From assembly GCF_023953965.1 (NCBI RefSeq), contig NZ_JAMLIX010000001.1, positions 1,550,501-1,614,500 of the forward strand: a stretch of 64,000 bases of DNA. The letters run 5' to 3'. Shown here piece after piece: positions 47,608 through 55,963 of the stretch. The translations under genes and the position numbers were made by a program. This DNA is from Bosea sp. (in: a-proteobacteria). Its GTDB lineage: Bacteria; Pseudomonadota; Alphaproteobacteria; Rhizobiales; Beijerinckiaceae. Each line of letters begins with the position of its first letter. Within the stretch, counting starts at the first letter, position 1. The notes beneath the pieces are model-generated. The model worked only from the letters and a program-made list of their open reading frames with translations. It ran no database searches and was not told where the DNA came from.

Positions 47608-48348
47608 TCAGCCATAGCCGTGCAGGCCCGCGCCGTGGCGCTTCAGCCAGGCCTCCGCTTCCTGCGTGTGGGGGCAGAGCCGGTGCGTCAGCGCCCAGAA
47701 GCGGTGGGAATGGTTCATCTCCTTCAGATGCGCCACCTCATGGGCCGCGAGATAGTCGAGCACCGATGGCGGCGCCAGGATCAGGCGCCAGGAGAAGCTG
47801 AGATGCCCTTGCGAGGAGCAGGAGCCCCAGCGGCTCCTGGTGTCGCGGATGGCGATCCCGCGGGCGGGGATGCCGAGCGTCGCGGTGTGGCGGCCGACCG
47901 CCTTCTCCAGATCCTCGAGCGCGAGCCGCCGCAGGAAATCCCTGACCCGGCGCGGCAGATGGGCCGCTTCGCCCGCCACCGCGATGACAGGCGCGCCGTC
48001 GCCGTCGCGCGTCGCCCGCGTCAGCCCGCGCGCCTTCGCCCCATGCACGATGCGATGGGGCACGCCGCGCAGCGGAATCACCTCGCCGGGCGCGAAGGGG
48101 ACCGCGCGGGGGCGCTTTGCCATGCGCGCGGCGATCCAGCCGCCATGGTTTTCGGCAAAGGCCCGGCCGGCGGCGAACTCGGCCCGCTCGGGCAGGGTCA
48201 GCGTGATCTCGCCCGTCGCCTGCGAGACGCGCAGGGTCATCCGCCGCGCATTGGCGCGGCGCTTGATCAGGACGGGATAGAGCGTGCCGGCATGCACGAC
48301 CTCGATCCGGTCGGGGTCCGGCTGGCGCCTGAACAGGGAGATGCGCAT
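47608..48348 (-). CDS. YgjP-type (DUF45) zinc metallopeptidase
   Basis: 246 residues from the ATG at 48348 (MRISLFRRQPDPD). The frame continues open far upstream but only as antisense of the PHB depolymerase gene. The zinc motif HEVAHLKEMNHSHRFW (HExxH plus downstream His) and the preceding RDTRSRWGSCSSQGHLSFSW segment are the hallmarks of the SprT/YgjP-like family. The physiological substrate is unknown. It lies 44 bases after the phaZ stop. Confidence 0.92.
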   Translation of the reverse strand: MRISLFRRQPDPDRIEVVHAGTLYPVLIKRRANARRMTLRVSQATGEITLTLPERAEFAAGRAFAENHGGWIAARMAKRPRAVPFAPGEVIPLRGVPHRIVHGAKARGLTRATRDGDGAPVIAVAGEAAHLPRRVRDFLRRLALEDLEKAVGRHTATLGIPARGIAIRDTRSRWGSCSSQGHLSFSWRLILAPPSVLDYLAAHEVAHLKEMNHSHRFWALTHRLCPHTQEAEAWLKRHGAGLHGYG

Positions 48349-48392
48349 CGCCCGCGATTGTGCGGGATTCGCGGGCGATGGGAAAGTGGCTG

Positions 48393-49694
48393 TCAGCCAG
48401 CGATCCTGAGCGCCTTGCGCTGCTCGCGGGCGCTGCCGTCGCGGCGCTGGGCCGCCGCCTCCATGTCGAGGCTGACCATGAAGTCGGAGATGCGCGGCTG
48501 AATCTCGGAGCGGAAGCGCGAGCCGTTGAAGACGCCGTAATGGCCGACCTTCGGCTGAAGGTAATGGACGCGCTTGTCGTTGGGGATGTTGACGCAGAGA
48601 TCGTGCGCCGCCCGGGTCTGGCCGACGCCGGAGATGTCGTCCATCTCGCCCTCGACCGTCATCAGCGCGACACGGCGGACGGCCGCAAGATCGACCGGCC
48701 TGTCGCGATGCATCATCTCGCCCTTGGGCAGGGCGTGCTTGACGAAGACGGTGTCGACGGTCTGCAGATAGAACTCGGCTGTGAGGTCCATCACCGCGAG
48801 ATATTCGTCGTAGAACTCGCGGTGCTTCTCGGCGGAATCGCCGTCGCCGCTGACGAGGTTCTTGTACATCTCGTAATGGGCGGTGACGTGGCGGTCGATG
48901 TTCATCGCCATGAAGCCCGAAAGCTGCATGAAGCCGGGATAGACCTGCCGGAACGCGCCCATATGCGGGAAGGGGACGACGGTGATGCAGTTGCGGCGGA
49001 ACCAGTCCGTGCCGCGCTCCATCGCCAGGTTGTTGACGGCGGTCGGCGAGCAGCGCGTGTCGATCGGGCCGCCCATCAGCGTCATCGAGCGCGGCGCGCA
49101 GGGGTCGGACTCCGCCTCCATCCGGGCGATCGCGGCGAGCACCGGCACCGAAGGCTGGCAGATCGCCATGACATGGGTATCCGGCCCCAGCGTCTGGAGC
49201 ATGGCGATGACGTAGTCGATATAGTCGTCGAGGTCGAAGCCGCCCTCGGAGAGCGGCACCAGGCGGGCATCGACCCAGTCGGTGATGTAGACCTCGTGGC
49301 CGGGCAGGAACGCCTCGACCGTTCCGCGCAGCAGCGTGCTGTAATGGCCCGACATCGGGGCGACCATCAGCACCTTCGGCTGCGGCTTGCGGCGGCGGCC
49401 GGTCTGGCGGTCGAAATAGACCAGCTTGCAGAAGGGCCGTTCCCAGACGACCCGCTCCTCGACGGCGACCTTGACGCCGTTGATCGTGGTCTCGCCGAGG
49501 CCGAAGGCCGGCTTGCCGTAGCGGCGCGTGACGCGCTCGAACAGCTCGCAATTGGCGACCACGGTGCGGCCGAACGGCGTATAGGTCAAAGGATTGGCCG
49601 GATTCCTGAAGGCCAGATGCATCGCATCCGAAACCCCGCGGACCGGGCTCACCATCATGTGAACCGCTTCATAGGCATGATAGGCAAACGACAT
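48393..49694 (-). CDS. phaZ: Intracellular polyhydroxyalkanoate depolymerase
   Basis: 433 residues from the ATG at 49694 (MSFAYHAYEAVHMM); the 49757 start adds residues unlike the family. Breaks down stored polyhydroxybutyrate granules. The lipase-box-like VMAICQPSVPVLAA carries the catalytic cysteine of the PhaZa1 type. EVYITDWVDARLVPLSEGGF and the C-terminal HYGVFNGSRFRSEIQPRI (catalytic His) are conserved. It is divergent from regB with about 120 bp between starts, so redox control by RegA is conceivable. Confidence 0.94.
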   Translation of the reverse strand: MSFAYHAYEAVHMMVSPVRGVSDAMHLAFRNPANPLTYTPFGRTVVANCELFERVTRRYGKPAFGLGETTINGVKVAVEERVVWERPFCKLVYFDRQTGRRRKPQPKVLMVAPMSGHYSTLLRGTVEAFLPGHEVYITDWVDARLVPLSEGGFDLDDYIDYVIAMLQTLGPDTHVMAICQPSVPVLAAIARMEAESDPCAPRSMTLMGGPIDTRCSPTAVNNLAMERGTDWFRRNCITVVPFPHMGAFRQVYPGFMQLSGFMAMNIDRHVTAHYEMYKNLVSGDGDSAEKHREFYDEYLAVMDLTAEFYLQTVDTVFVKHALPKGEMMHRDRPVDLAAVRRVALMTVEGEMDDISGVGQTRAAHDLCVNIPNDKRVHYLQPKVGHYGVFNGSRFRSEIQPRISDFMVSLDMEAAAQRRDGSAREQRKALRIAG

Positions 49695-49817
49695 GATGGC
49701 CCCGTGCATGCGATCCAGATCCTTGCGGGCGCAGCATGCGATGATGCGCCGCACCATCGTACCTTACGTCGAATTTGTTCTCATTCAAGCCGGCTAAGGC
49801 TAAGATTTTCTTACGAT

Positions 49818-51218
49818 GTGGACGAAGCTGAAAAAAACCTGCCCCGGCCCCGCGCGGAAGGCCCCCGGGCCGTGACGTTTCCGGAACTCGCCGCCCCCGC
49901 CCCGGCGCGCCTGGGCCGCCATCTGCGCCTCGACACGCTGATCATGCTGCGCTGGCTCGCCATCGCCGGGCAGAGCCTGGCCGTCGCCGGCGTGCATTTC
50001 GGCCTCGGCTTTCCGCTGCCCTTCGGCTGGTGCTTCAGCGTCATCGCGGTCTCCGCCTGGCTCAACATCGCGCTGCGCATCCGTTTTCCCCTGAGCCACC
50101 GGCTGAGCGACAGGGCCGCGACCGCGCTGCTCGGCTTCGACATCGCCCAGCTCGCGGCCCTGCTGTTCATGACCGGGGGCCTGCAGAACCCGTTCGCGAT
50201 CCTGTTCCTCGCGCCGGTGATGATCTCGGCGACCGCGCTGCCGCCGCAGCGCACGCTGCTGCTCGGCCTGATGGCGATCGGGCTTGCGACCCTGCTCAGC
50301 GCCTACCACCTGCCGCTGCCCTGGGCGGGCGGGGACCGGCCGGTGCTGCCAGCCTTCTACCAGCTCGGCAACTGGGCGGCGCTGGTGCTCGGCCTTTCCT
50401 TCACCGGCATCTATGCATGGCGTGTCGCCAAGGAGGCGCGCGACCTTTCCGACGCGCTTGCCGCGACCGAGCTCGTGCTGGCGCGCGAGCAGCACCTCTC
50501 GCAGCTCGACGGGCTCGCCGCCGCCGCGGCGCATGAGCTCGGCACGCCGCTCGGCACCATCGCGCTCGTCGCCCGCGAACTGACCCGCCTCGCCCCGCCC
50601 GAGGGCGAGATGGCCGAGGACATCGCGCTCTTGCGCGAGCAGGTCGAGCGCTGCCGCGGCATCCTCGGCAAGCTGTCGAGCCTGCAGGACGAGGATGGCG
50701 GCCCGCTCGGCCGGCTCTCGCTTCGCCTGCTGATCGAGGAGGCGGCCGGGCCGCAGCGGCCCTTCGGCACGCCCTTCGAGATCACCATGGCGGGCGAGAA
50801 GCCGGAGCCGGTCTGCCGGCGCAACCCCGGCATGATCTATGGTCTAGGCAACATCGTCGACAACGCGGTCGATTTCGCCCGCTCGACCGTGACGATCGCG
50901 GCGGAATGGAGTGGGAGCCGGGTCGTGCTGACGATCGCCGACGACGGGCCGGGCTTCCCGCCCGCCGTGCTGATGCGGGCGGGCGACCCCTATCTCTCGC
51001 GCGGCGCGGGCGAGGGCCGCGCCGGCGGCGGGCTGGGGCTCGGCCTGTTCATCGCCAAGACCCTGCTGGAACGCGGCGGTGCCGTGCTCGAGTTCTCGAA
51101 CCGGCCGGCGAGCGGCGCCGCGATCAAGATCACATGGTCGCGCGCGGATTTCGAGGCCGATCTGCCGCATGACAGGGGTACCCAGGCGGAAATATCCGCC
51201 TTACATGAAGCTGATTGA
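49818..51218 (+). CDS. regB: Redox-sensing histidine kinase RegB/PrrB/ActS
   Basis: 466 residues from a GTG at 49818; a second GTG at 49872 (VTFPELAAPAPAR), with GGAAGG upstream, is equally plausible, as no in-frame ATG precedes the first membrane helix. Six hydrophobic segments form the sensor domain and include the ubiquinone-binding heptapeptide GGLQNPF. The H-box is AAAHELGTPLGT, and the redox-active cysteine expected in RegB is seen in QVERCRGIL. ATPase boxes NIVDNAVDFA and IADDGPGFP complete it. The partner regA starts 32 bases later. Confidence 0.95.
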   Translation: MDEAEKNLPRPRAEGPRAVTFPELAAPAPARLGRHLRLDTLIMLRWLAIAGQSLAVAGVHFGLGFPLPFGWCFSVIAVSAWLNIALRIRFPLSHRLSDRAATALLGFDIAQLAALLFMTGGLQNPFAILFLAPVMISATALPPQRTLLLGLMAIGLATLLSAYHLPLPWAGGDRPVLPAFYQLGNWAALVLGLSFTGIYAWRVAKEARDLSDALAATELVLAREQHLSQLDGLAAAAAHELGTPLGTIALVARELTRLAPPEGEMAEDIALLREQVERCRGILGKLSSLQDEDGGPLGRLSLRLLIEEAAGPQRPFGTPFEITMAGEKPEPVCRRNPGMIYGLGNIVDNAVDFARSTVTIAAEWSGSRVVLTIADDGPGFPPAVLMRAGDPYLSRGAGEGRAGGGLGLGLFIAKTLLERGGAVLEFSNRPASGAAIKITWSRADFEADLPHDRGTQAEISALHEAD

Positions 51219-51250
51219 TGCGCGCGGGCAGAAGCGGCAAGGAGAATGCG

Positions 51251-51817
51251 ATGCAGGATGCAGCGAGCGAGACCGACCGGACCGGCCCTGCCGCCGACAT
51301 GTCCCTTCTCCTGGTCGACGACGACAAGCCGTTCCTGACCCGCCTTGCCCGCGCCATGGAAGGCCGCGGCTATGCCGTGCGCATCGCCGACAGCGTCGCG
51401 GCGGGGATCGCGGCGGTCGAGGAGGCGGCGCCGGCCTTCGCCGTGATCGACCTCAGGCTCGGCGACGGCAACGGCCTCGACGTCATCGCGCGGCTGAAGG
51501 AACGCCGGCCCGAGGCGCGCGGCGTGGTCCTGACCGGCTACGGCAACATCGCGACCGCCGTCAGCGCCGTGAAGCTCGGCGCCTTCGACTTCCTGGCCAA
51601 GCCCGCCGATGCCGACGAGATCCATGCCGCGCTCGCCGCCCAGCGCGACGCCCGGCCCCAGCCGCCGGAAAATCCGATGTCGGCCGACCGGGTGCGCTGG
51701 GAGCATATCCAGCGCGTCTACGAGCTGTGCAGCCGCAACGTCTCGGAGACGGCGCGCCGGCTCGGCATGCACCGGCGCACGCTGCAGCGCATCCTGGCCA
51801 AGCGCGCCCCGCGCTGA
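51251..51817 (+). CDS. regA: Redox response regulator RegA/PrrA/ActR
   Basis: 188 residues from the ATG at 51251, with AAGGAG ahead. The receiver domain has the acidic pair in LLVDDDKPFL, the phospho-acceptor Asp in FAVIDLRLGDGNGL, Thr in VLTGYGN and Lys in FLAKPAD. The C-terminal Fis-type helix-turn-helix NVSETARRLGMHRRTLQRIL is nearly invariant in RegA orthologues. Controls respiration, carbon, nitrogen and redox-balancing genes. Confidence 0.96.
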   Translation: MQDAASETDRTGPAADMSLLLVDDDKPFLTRLARAMEGRGYAVRIADSVAAGIAAVEEAAPAFAVIDLRLGDGNGLDVIARLKERRPEARGVVLTGYGNIATAVSAVKLGAFDFLAKPADADEIHAALAAQRDARPQPPENPMSADRVRWEHIQRVYELCSRNVSETARRLGMHRRTLQRILAKRAPR

Positions 51818-51823
51818 CGACCT

Positions 51824-52297
51824 TCAGCCCCGGCCGTCCGGATCCTCGACCAGGGCGAGCCGGCCCGAGGCCAGCCGCGCCAGCGCGATCGTCAGCATCT
51901 TGCGCCGCGCCGGGCTCAAGGGATGGCGCGGGGGAGCGCGCATCAGCTCGCCGCCATAGGCGTCGGCGACGATCAGCCCGACATCCTCGGGCAGGATCTC
52001 GCGCGGGAATTCGGGCGCCACGGCGAAGAGGAAGCCGTCGCAATAGTCGCGGTAATCCGGCCATTTGCCGTCGATGCGATAATCGGCGAGGCCGGACTTG
52101 ACCTCGACCACCCAGAGCTCGCCCGCGGGCGAGAGCGCGACGATGTCGCCGCGCCGGCCATTGGCGAAGGTCATCTCCCTGACGACGGCATAGCCCAGCT
52201 CGCGCAGATGGCGGGCGGCGCCCCGGCAGACCATGCGCGTGATATCGGGCCGCGCCGAGGGCGGATCGAGGACGGAATCCGGAAGGGACATGGACAT
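51824..52297 (-). CDS. mmcB: MmcB family DNA repair protein
   Basis: 157 residues from the ATG at 52297, with GAGGG five bases upstream (an ATG at 52291 is alternative). The central GDIVALSPAGELWVVEVKSG with a D...ExK arrangement and the DYRDYCDGFLFAVAPEFP segment fit the MmcB/DUF2357-like nuclease-fold family induced by DNA damage in Caulobacter, where it acts with ImuB/DnaE2 mutagenic repair. It is convergent with regA, six bases apart. No SOS box was identified. Confidence 0.85.
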   Translation of the reverse strand: MSMSLPDSVLDPPSARPDITRMVCRGAARHLRELGYAVVREMTFANGRRGDIVALSPAGELWVVEVKSGLADYRIDGKWPDYRDYCDGFLFAVAPEFPREILPEDVGLIVADAYGGELMRAPPRHPLSPARRKMLTIALARLASGRLALVEDPDGRG

Positions 52298-52346
52298 ATG
52301 TTCCCTCTTTGTTTCAGGGAAGGCAAGCCCGCGTTTCGGGCGGCGT

Positions 52347-53291
52347 TCAAGCCGGCATGCAGCCATCCGTGCCGGCGCCGCAGACCAGGGCGCAGATTCT
52401 TTCCCCGCCCGCGAGCGGAACGCGCCCCGACTGGAGCGCGGCCAGCGCCGCCGCGCCCGAGAGGTCGGCGGCGATGCCGCACTCGAACCAGAGCGCTTGC
52501 GCCGCTTCCTGCATCGCGGCGTCGGTGACCAGCACGATCTCGTCGACGTTGCGCGCGACCGTCTCGTAGATCGCCGGCTCGGTGCGGCGGCAGGACATGG
52601 TGGCGACGCGGCTGTCCAGCCGCTCGAGCGTGACGACGCGGCCGGCCTGAAGGCAGGCATGCAGCGTCGGCGAGCCGACCGGCTCGATGCCGATGATCCG
52701 CGCCTGGGGCCTGAGCGCCTTCACCGCGGTCGACAGGCCGGCGATCAGCCCGCCGCCGCCGATGGCGACGAGGACGATGTCGACATCCTGCATGTCGTCG
52801 AGGATGTCGAGGCCGAGCGTGCCCTGGCCGGCCACGACGGCCGGATCGCCGAAGGGGTGGGCATAGGTCGCGCCGGTCAAGTCCGCATGCGCGAGCGCCG
52901 CGGCGTTGGCCTCGTCCCAGACCGTGCCGACGATGTGGAGCTCAGCGCCCCAGTCGCGGAGCTTGGCGATCTTGTCGGGCGCCACGTTGGACGGCAGGAA
53001 GATCGTGGCGGTAACGCCGAGCACATGGGCCGAGCGGGCGATGGCGAGGCCGTGATTGCCGCCCGAGGCGGTGACGATGCCGCGCGCGAGCTCGCCCCGC
53101 GACAGGGTGAGCAGCCGGTTCATCGCGCCGCGCGCCTTGAAGGAGCCGGCGGCCTGCAGCGATTCGAGCTTCAGCGTGACCTGGCCGCCGAAATCCGGGC
53201 CGCGCGTCCTGGCATAGGCCAGCGTCGGCGTGCGGCGGATATAGGGCGCGATCCGCTCGCGGGCGGCCCGGATGTCGCCAAGGGTGATCAC
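52347..53291 (-). CDS. Threonine/serine dehydratase-like PLP enzyme
   Basis: 314 residues from a GTG at 53291 that overlaps the lysK stop as GTGA. The fold type II PLP motifs are present: LESLQAAGSFKARGA (Schiff-base Lys), TASGGNHG (phosphate-binding), and VAIGGGGLIAGL. The length lacks the regulatory ACT domain of biosynthetic IlvA, so a catabolic threonine or serine dehydratase, or a serine racemase-like enzyme, is likely. Coupling to lysK is suggested by the overlap. The ORF upstream of 53291 is antisense-like and not used. Confidence 0.9.
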   Translation of the reverse strand: MITLGDIRAARERIAPYIRRTPTLAYARTRGPDFGGQVTLKLESLQAAGSFKARGAMNRLLTLSRGELARGIVTASGGNHGLAIARSAHVLGVTATIFLPSNVAPDKIAKLRDWGAELHIVGTVWDEANAAALAHADLTGATYAHPFGDPAVVAGQGTLGLDILDDMQDVDIVLVAIGGGGLIAGLSTAVKALRPQARIIGIEPVGSPTLHACLQAGRVVTLERLDSRVATMSCRRTEPAIYETVARNVDEIVLVTDAAMQEAAQALWFECGIAADLSGAAALAALQSGRVPLAGGERICALVCGAGTDGCMPA

Positions 53292-55000
53292 GAGCCCGCC
53301 TTGCGCGCGCCGAGGAAGGCCGCGTGCTTGCGGACGAGGCCGCCGGCCAGCGCCTCGGCGATCAGGGCCTGCGTGCCGGTGAGCCCGTAGATCGCGGCGA
53401 AGGAGCCGAAGCGCGGCCCCTGATCCTCGCCGAACATCACCTGATAGATCGCCTTCCACCACTCGCCCGAGACGCCCGGCCGCTCCGGCGTCGCGTTCCT
53501 GGCGGTGAGGTTCTGGTAGCGCGGGACGGCGCGGGCGACGTCCAGCGCCGCGTCCTGCACCATCTCGGGCGTCGCCTGCGCCGGCAGCGCGGCGATGGCG
53601 GCGGCGAGCTTGGTGAAGGCGTCGCGCTCGACCTCGTCGGCCGGACGATAGCTCTTGGCAGGCTTCACGAAGTCGCGGAAATAGGCGATCGCATAGCCGG
53701 TGAGCGCATCGAGCCGCGGGTGGGTTTCAGGCGAGATCCCCGGCGCATAGCGCTGGAGGAAGCCCCAGAGCACGGCCTTGTCCTCGGAATTCGCCACGGC
53801 GACGAGGTTCATCAGCAGGCCGAAGGTCACCTGCGTCCTCGCCGCGTTCTCGCCTTCGCCCGAGGCGATCACCTCCGGCGCCGGGGGATTGCCGGCATGG
53901 ATGTGCCAGACCGGGTTGCCGAGGCGATTGCGCCAGTCCTGCTTCTCGTAGCCTGAGAGGAACTGGAGATATTCGTCGATCGCGCGCGGGATCACGTCGA
54001 AATGCAGCTTCTTGGCCTCGCGCGGGCGCTGGAACATGTAGAGCGCCAGGCTCTCCGGCGGGCCATAGGTCAGCCAGTCCTCGATGGTCAGGCCGTTGCC
54101 CTTCGATTTCGAGATCTTCTGGCCCTGCTCGTCGAGGAAGAGCTCGTAGTTGAAGCCTTCCGGCGGCGTGCCGCCGAGCGCACGCGCGATCTGCGAGGAG
54201 ACCTTGACCGAATCGATCAGGTCCTTGCCGGCCATCTCGTAATCGACGCCGAGCGCGACCCAGCGCATCGCCCAGTCCGGCTTCCATTGCAGCTTGACGT
54301 GGCCGCCGGTGACCGGCGTGACGAAGCGCTCCTGCGTCTCCGGGTCGGTCCAGGCGATCGTACCGGCCTCGACATCGACCTCGTCGATCGGAACCTGCAT
54401 GACGACGCGCGTCCTGGGATGGATCGGCAGGAAGGGCGAATAGGTCGCGGCCCGCTCCTCGCGCAGCGTCGGCAGCATGATCTTCATCACCGCGTCGTAG
54501 CGGGCGAGCATCTTCAGAAGCGTCGCGTCGAACTCGCCGGCGCGGTAGGCGTCGGTCGAGGACTTGAACTCGTAGTCGAAGCCGAAGCCGTCGAGGAAGG
54601 CGCGCAGGCGGGCGTTGTTGTGGCGGCCGAACGAGTCGTGCGTGCCGAAGGGGTCGGGCACCTCGGTCAGCGGCTTGCCGAGATTGGCGGCGAGCAGCGC
54701 CTTGTTGGGCACGTTGTCCGGCACCTTGCGCAGGCCGTCCATGTCGTCGGAGAAGGCGATGAGCCGCGTCGGGATCGTATTGCCGGTCAGCACGCGGAAG
54801 GCGTGGCGGACCATCGAGGTGCGTGCGACCTCGCCGAAGGTGCCGATATGCGGCAGGCCGGAAGGGCCGTAGCCGGTCTCGAAGACGACCGATTTCCTGC
54901 CCGATTTCTCGATGCGGGCCACGAGCTTGCGCGCCTCCTCGAACGGCCAGGCGGCCGAACGCTGGGCGGCGTCGACGAGGGCTGCGTCGAAGGCGGGCAT
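53288..55000 (-). CDS. lysK: Lysyl-tRNA synthetase, class I
   Basis: 570 residues from the ATG at 55000 (MPAFDAALVDAAQRSAAWPF); the longer frame to 55165 runs into the next gene's DNA and is not conserved-looking. Charges tRNA-Lys. It is the archaeal/alphaproteobacterial class I type rather than class II LysS: the HIGH motif appears in GPSGLPHIGTFGE and the KMSKS motif as KISKSKG. It starts about 90 bases after the preceding gene's stop and overlaps the dehydratase gene. Confidence 0.95.
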   Translation of the reverse strand: MPAFDAALVDAAQRSAAWPFEEARKLVARIEKSGRKSVVFETGYGPSGLPHIGTFGEVARTSMVRHAFRVLTGNTIPTRLIAFSDDMDGLRKVPDNVPNKALLAANLGKPLTEVPDPFGTHDSFGRHNNARLRAFLDGFGFDYEFKSSTDAYRAGEFDATLLKMLARYDAVMKIMLPTLREERAATYSPFLPIHPRTRVVMQVPIDEVDVEAGTIAWTDPETQERFVTPVTGGHVKLQWKPDWAMRWVALGVDYEMAGKDLIDSVKVSSQIARALGGTPPEGFNYELFLDEQGQKISKSKGNGLTIEDWLTYGPPESLALYMFQRPREAKKLHFDVIPRAIDEYLQFLSGYEKQDWRNRLGNPVWHIHAGNPPAPEVIASGEGENAARTQVTFGLLMNLVAVANSEDKAVLWGFLQRYAPGISPETHPRLDALTGYAIAYFRDFVKPAKSYRPADEVERDAFTKLAAAIAALPAQATPEMVQDAALDVARAVPRYQNLTARNATPERPGVSGEWWKAIYQVMFGEDQGPRFGSFAAIYGLTGTQALIAEALAGGLVRKHAAFLGARKAGS

Positions 55001-55088
55001 GGGGGGCGGTGTCCTCTCCTGGGCGGGCCGGCGATATCGCTTATGCGAGAAGGGCTTTCGCAGATTGCGAAGGGCTGCGTCAATGCGC

Positions 55089-55952
55089 TCAATAAGGGCT
55101 GACCGGGAAGAAGCGCAGATAAAGGCGCGCATAGGTTCCCTCGTCCCAGAGACCCTGCAGCGCATAGTCGATGGCGCGTTTCAGGGCGGGATCGTCCTTG
55201 CGCGTGAGGAAGGCGACGCCTTCGCCGAAATAGCGGCTTTCCAGGTAAGGCCCGCCGGAGAAGGCGAATTCGCCGCCGCTGCCGGCGAGCGCCAGCGACA
55301 GGGCGACACCGTCGCCGAAGACGTATTCCGCCTCGCCGCTGCGCAGTGCCGCGATCGCCGCGGTGAGATCGGCGCTCTCGCGGCGCTGCACGAAGGGCAT
55401 CAGCCGTTCGAGGAAAGCCTGGTGCGCCGTGCCGGAGACGACCGCGACGCGCCGGCCCTGCATTGTCGCGCCGTCGAGCGCCGGGCGGGCATTGCCGCGC
55501 GTGGTGACGAAGCGGGCGGGCGCCCGGAAATAGAGATGGCTCGCGGCGAAGCGCTCGCGCAGCGCCGGCGTCAGGTTCATCGCCGCGGCGATGACGTCGC
55601 CCCGGCCCTCGCTAAGCGCGGCGGGCAGGGTGTCGAAGCGGCGCGGCTGGATGGTGCAGCTCCAGAGGAGCTTCTCGCAGACGGCGCGCGCGAGCTCGAC
55701 CGAGAAACCGGTCAGCGCCCCGTCCGGCCCGGCGAAATGGAAGGGCGGATAGTCGTCGTCGGCGAGGAAGCGCACGACACGCGGCGGGCCGGGCTCGGGC
55801 CGGTCGAGCCGGATGCGCGGGTCCCAGAGATTGGGGATGGCGACGCGCGGCTGGTCCTGCGCCAGGGCGGTCGCGGCGAGGAGGAACGAGACGGCGAGGG
55901 CGAGCGCGCGAAGCATCGGGCGCATCTGGCGCCGGATGGCGGCGGGGATCAA
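55089..55952 (-). CDS. Family 3 periplasmic solute-binding protein
   Basis: 287 residues. The signal peptide (MLRALALAVSFLLAATALA) could start at an internal ATG near 55922. The SBP_bac_3 pattern is clear: VVRFLADDDYPPFHFAGPDG, LTGFSVELARAVCEKL, VIAAAMNLTPALRERFAAS, YVFGDGVALSLAL. These bind polar amino acids or similar ligands for ABC uptake, but no permease or ATPase gene is adjacent. It ends close to the lysK region and lies downstream of the uronate genes on the same strand. Confidence 0.9.
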   Translation of the reverse strand: MIPAAIRRQMRPMLRALALAVSFLLAATALAQDQPRVAIPNLWDPRIRLDRPEPGPPRVVRFLADDDYPPFHFAGPDGALTGFSVELARAVCEKLLWSCTIQPRRFDTLPAALSEGRGDVIAAAMNLTPALRERFAASHLYFRAPARFVTTRGNARPALDGATMQGRRVAVVSGTAHQAFLERLMPFVQRRESADLTAAIAALRSGEAEYVFGDGVALSLALAGSGGEFAFSGGPYLESRYFGEGVAFLTRKDDPALKRAIDYALQGLWDEGTYARLYLRFFPVSPY

Positions 55953-55963
55953 GCTCCCTGCCG

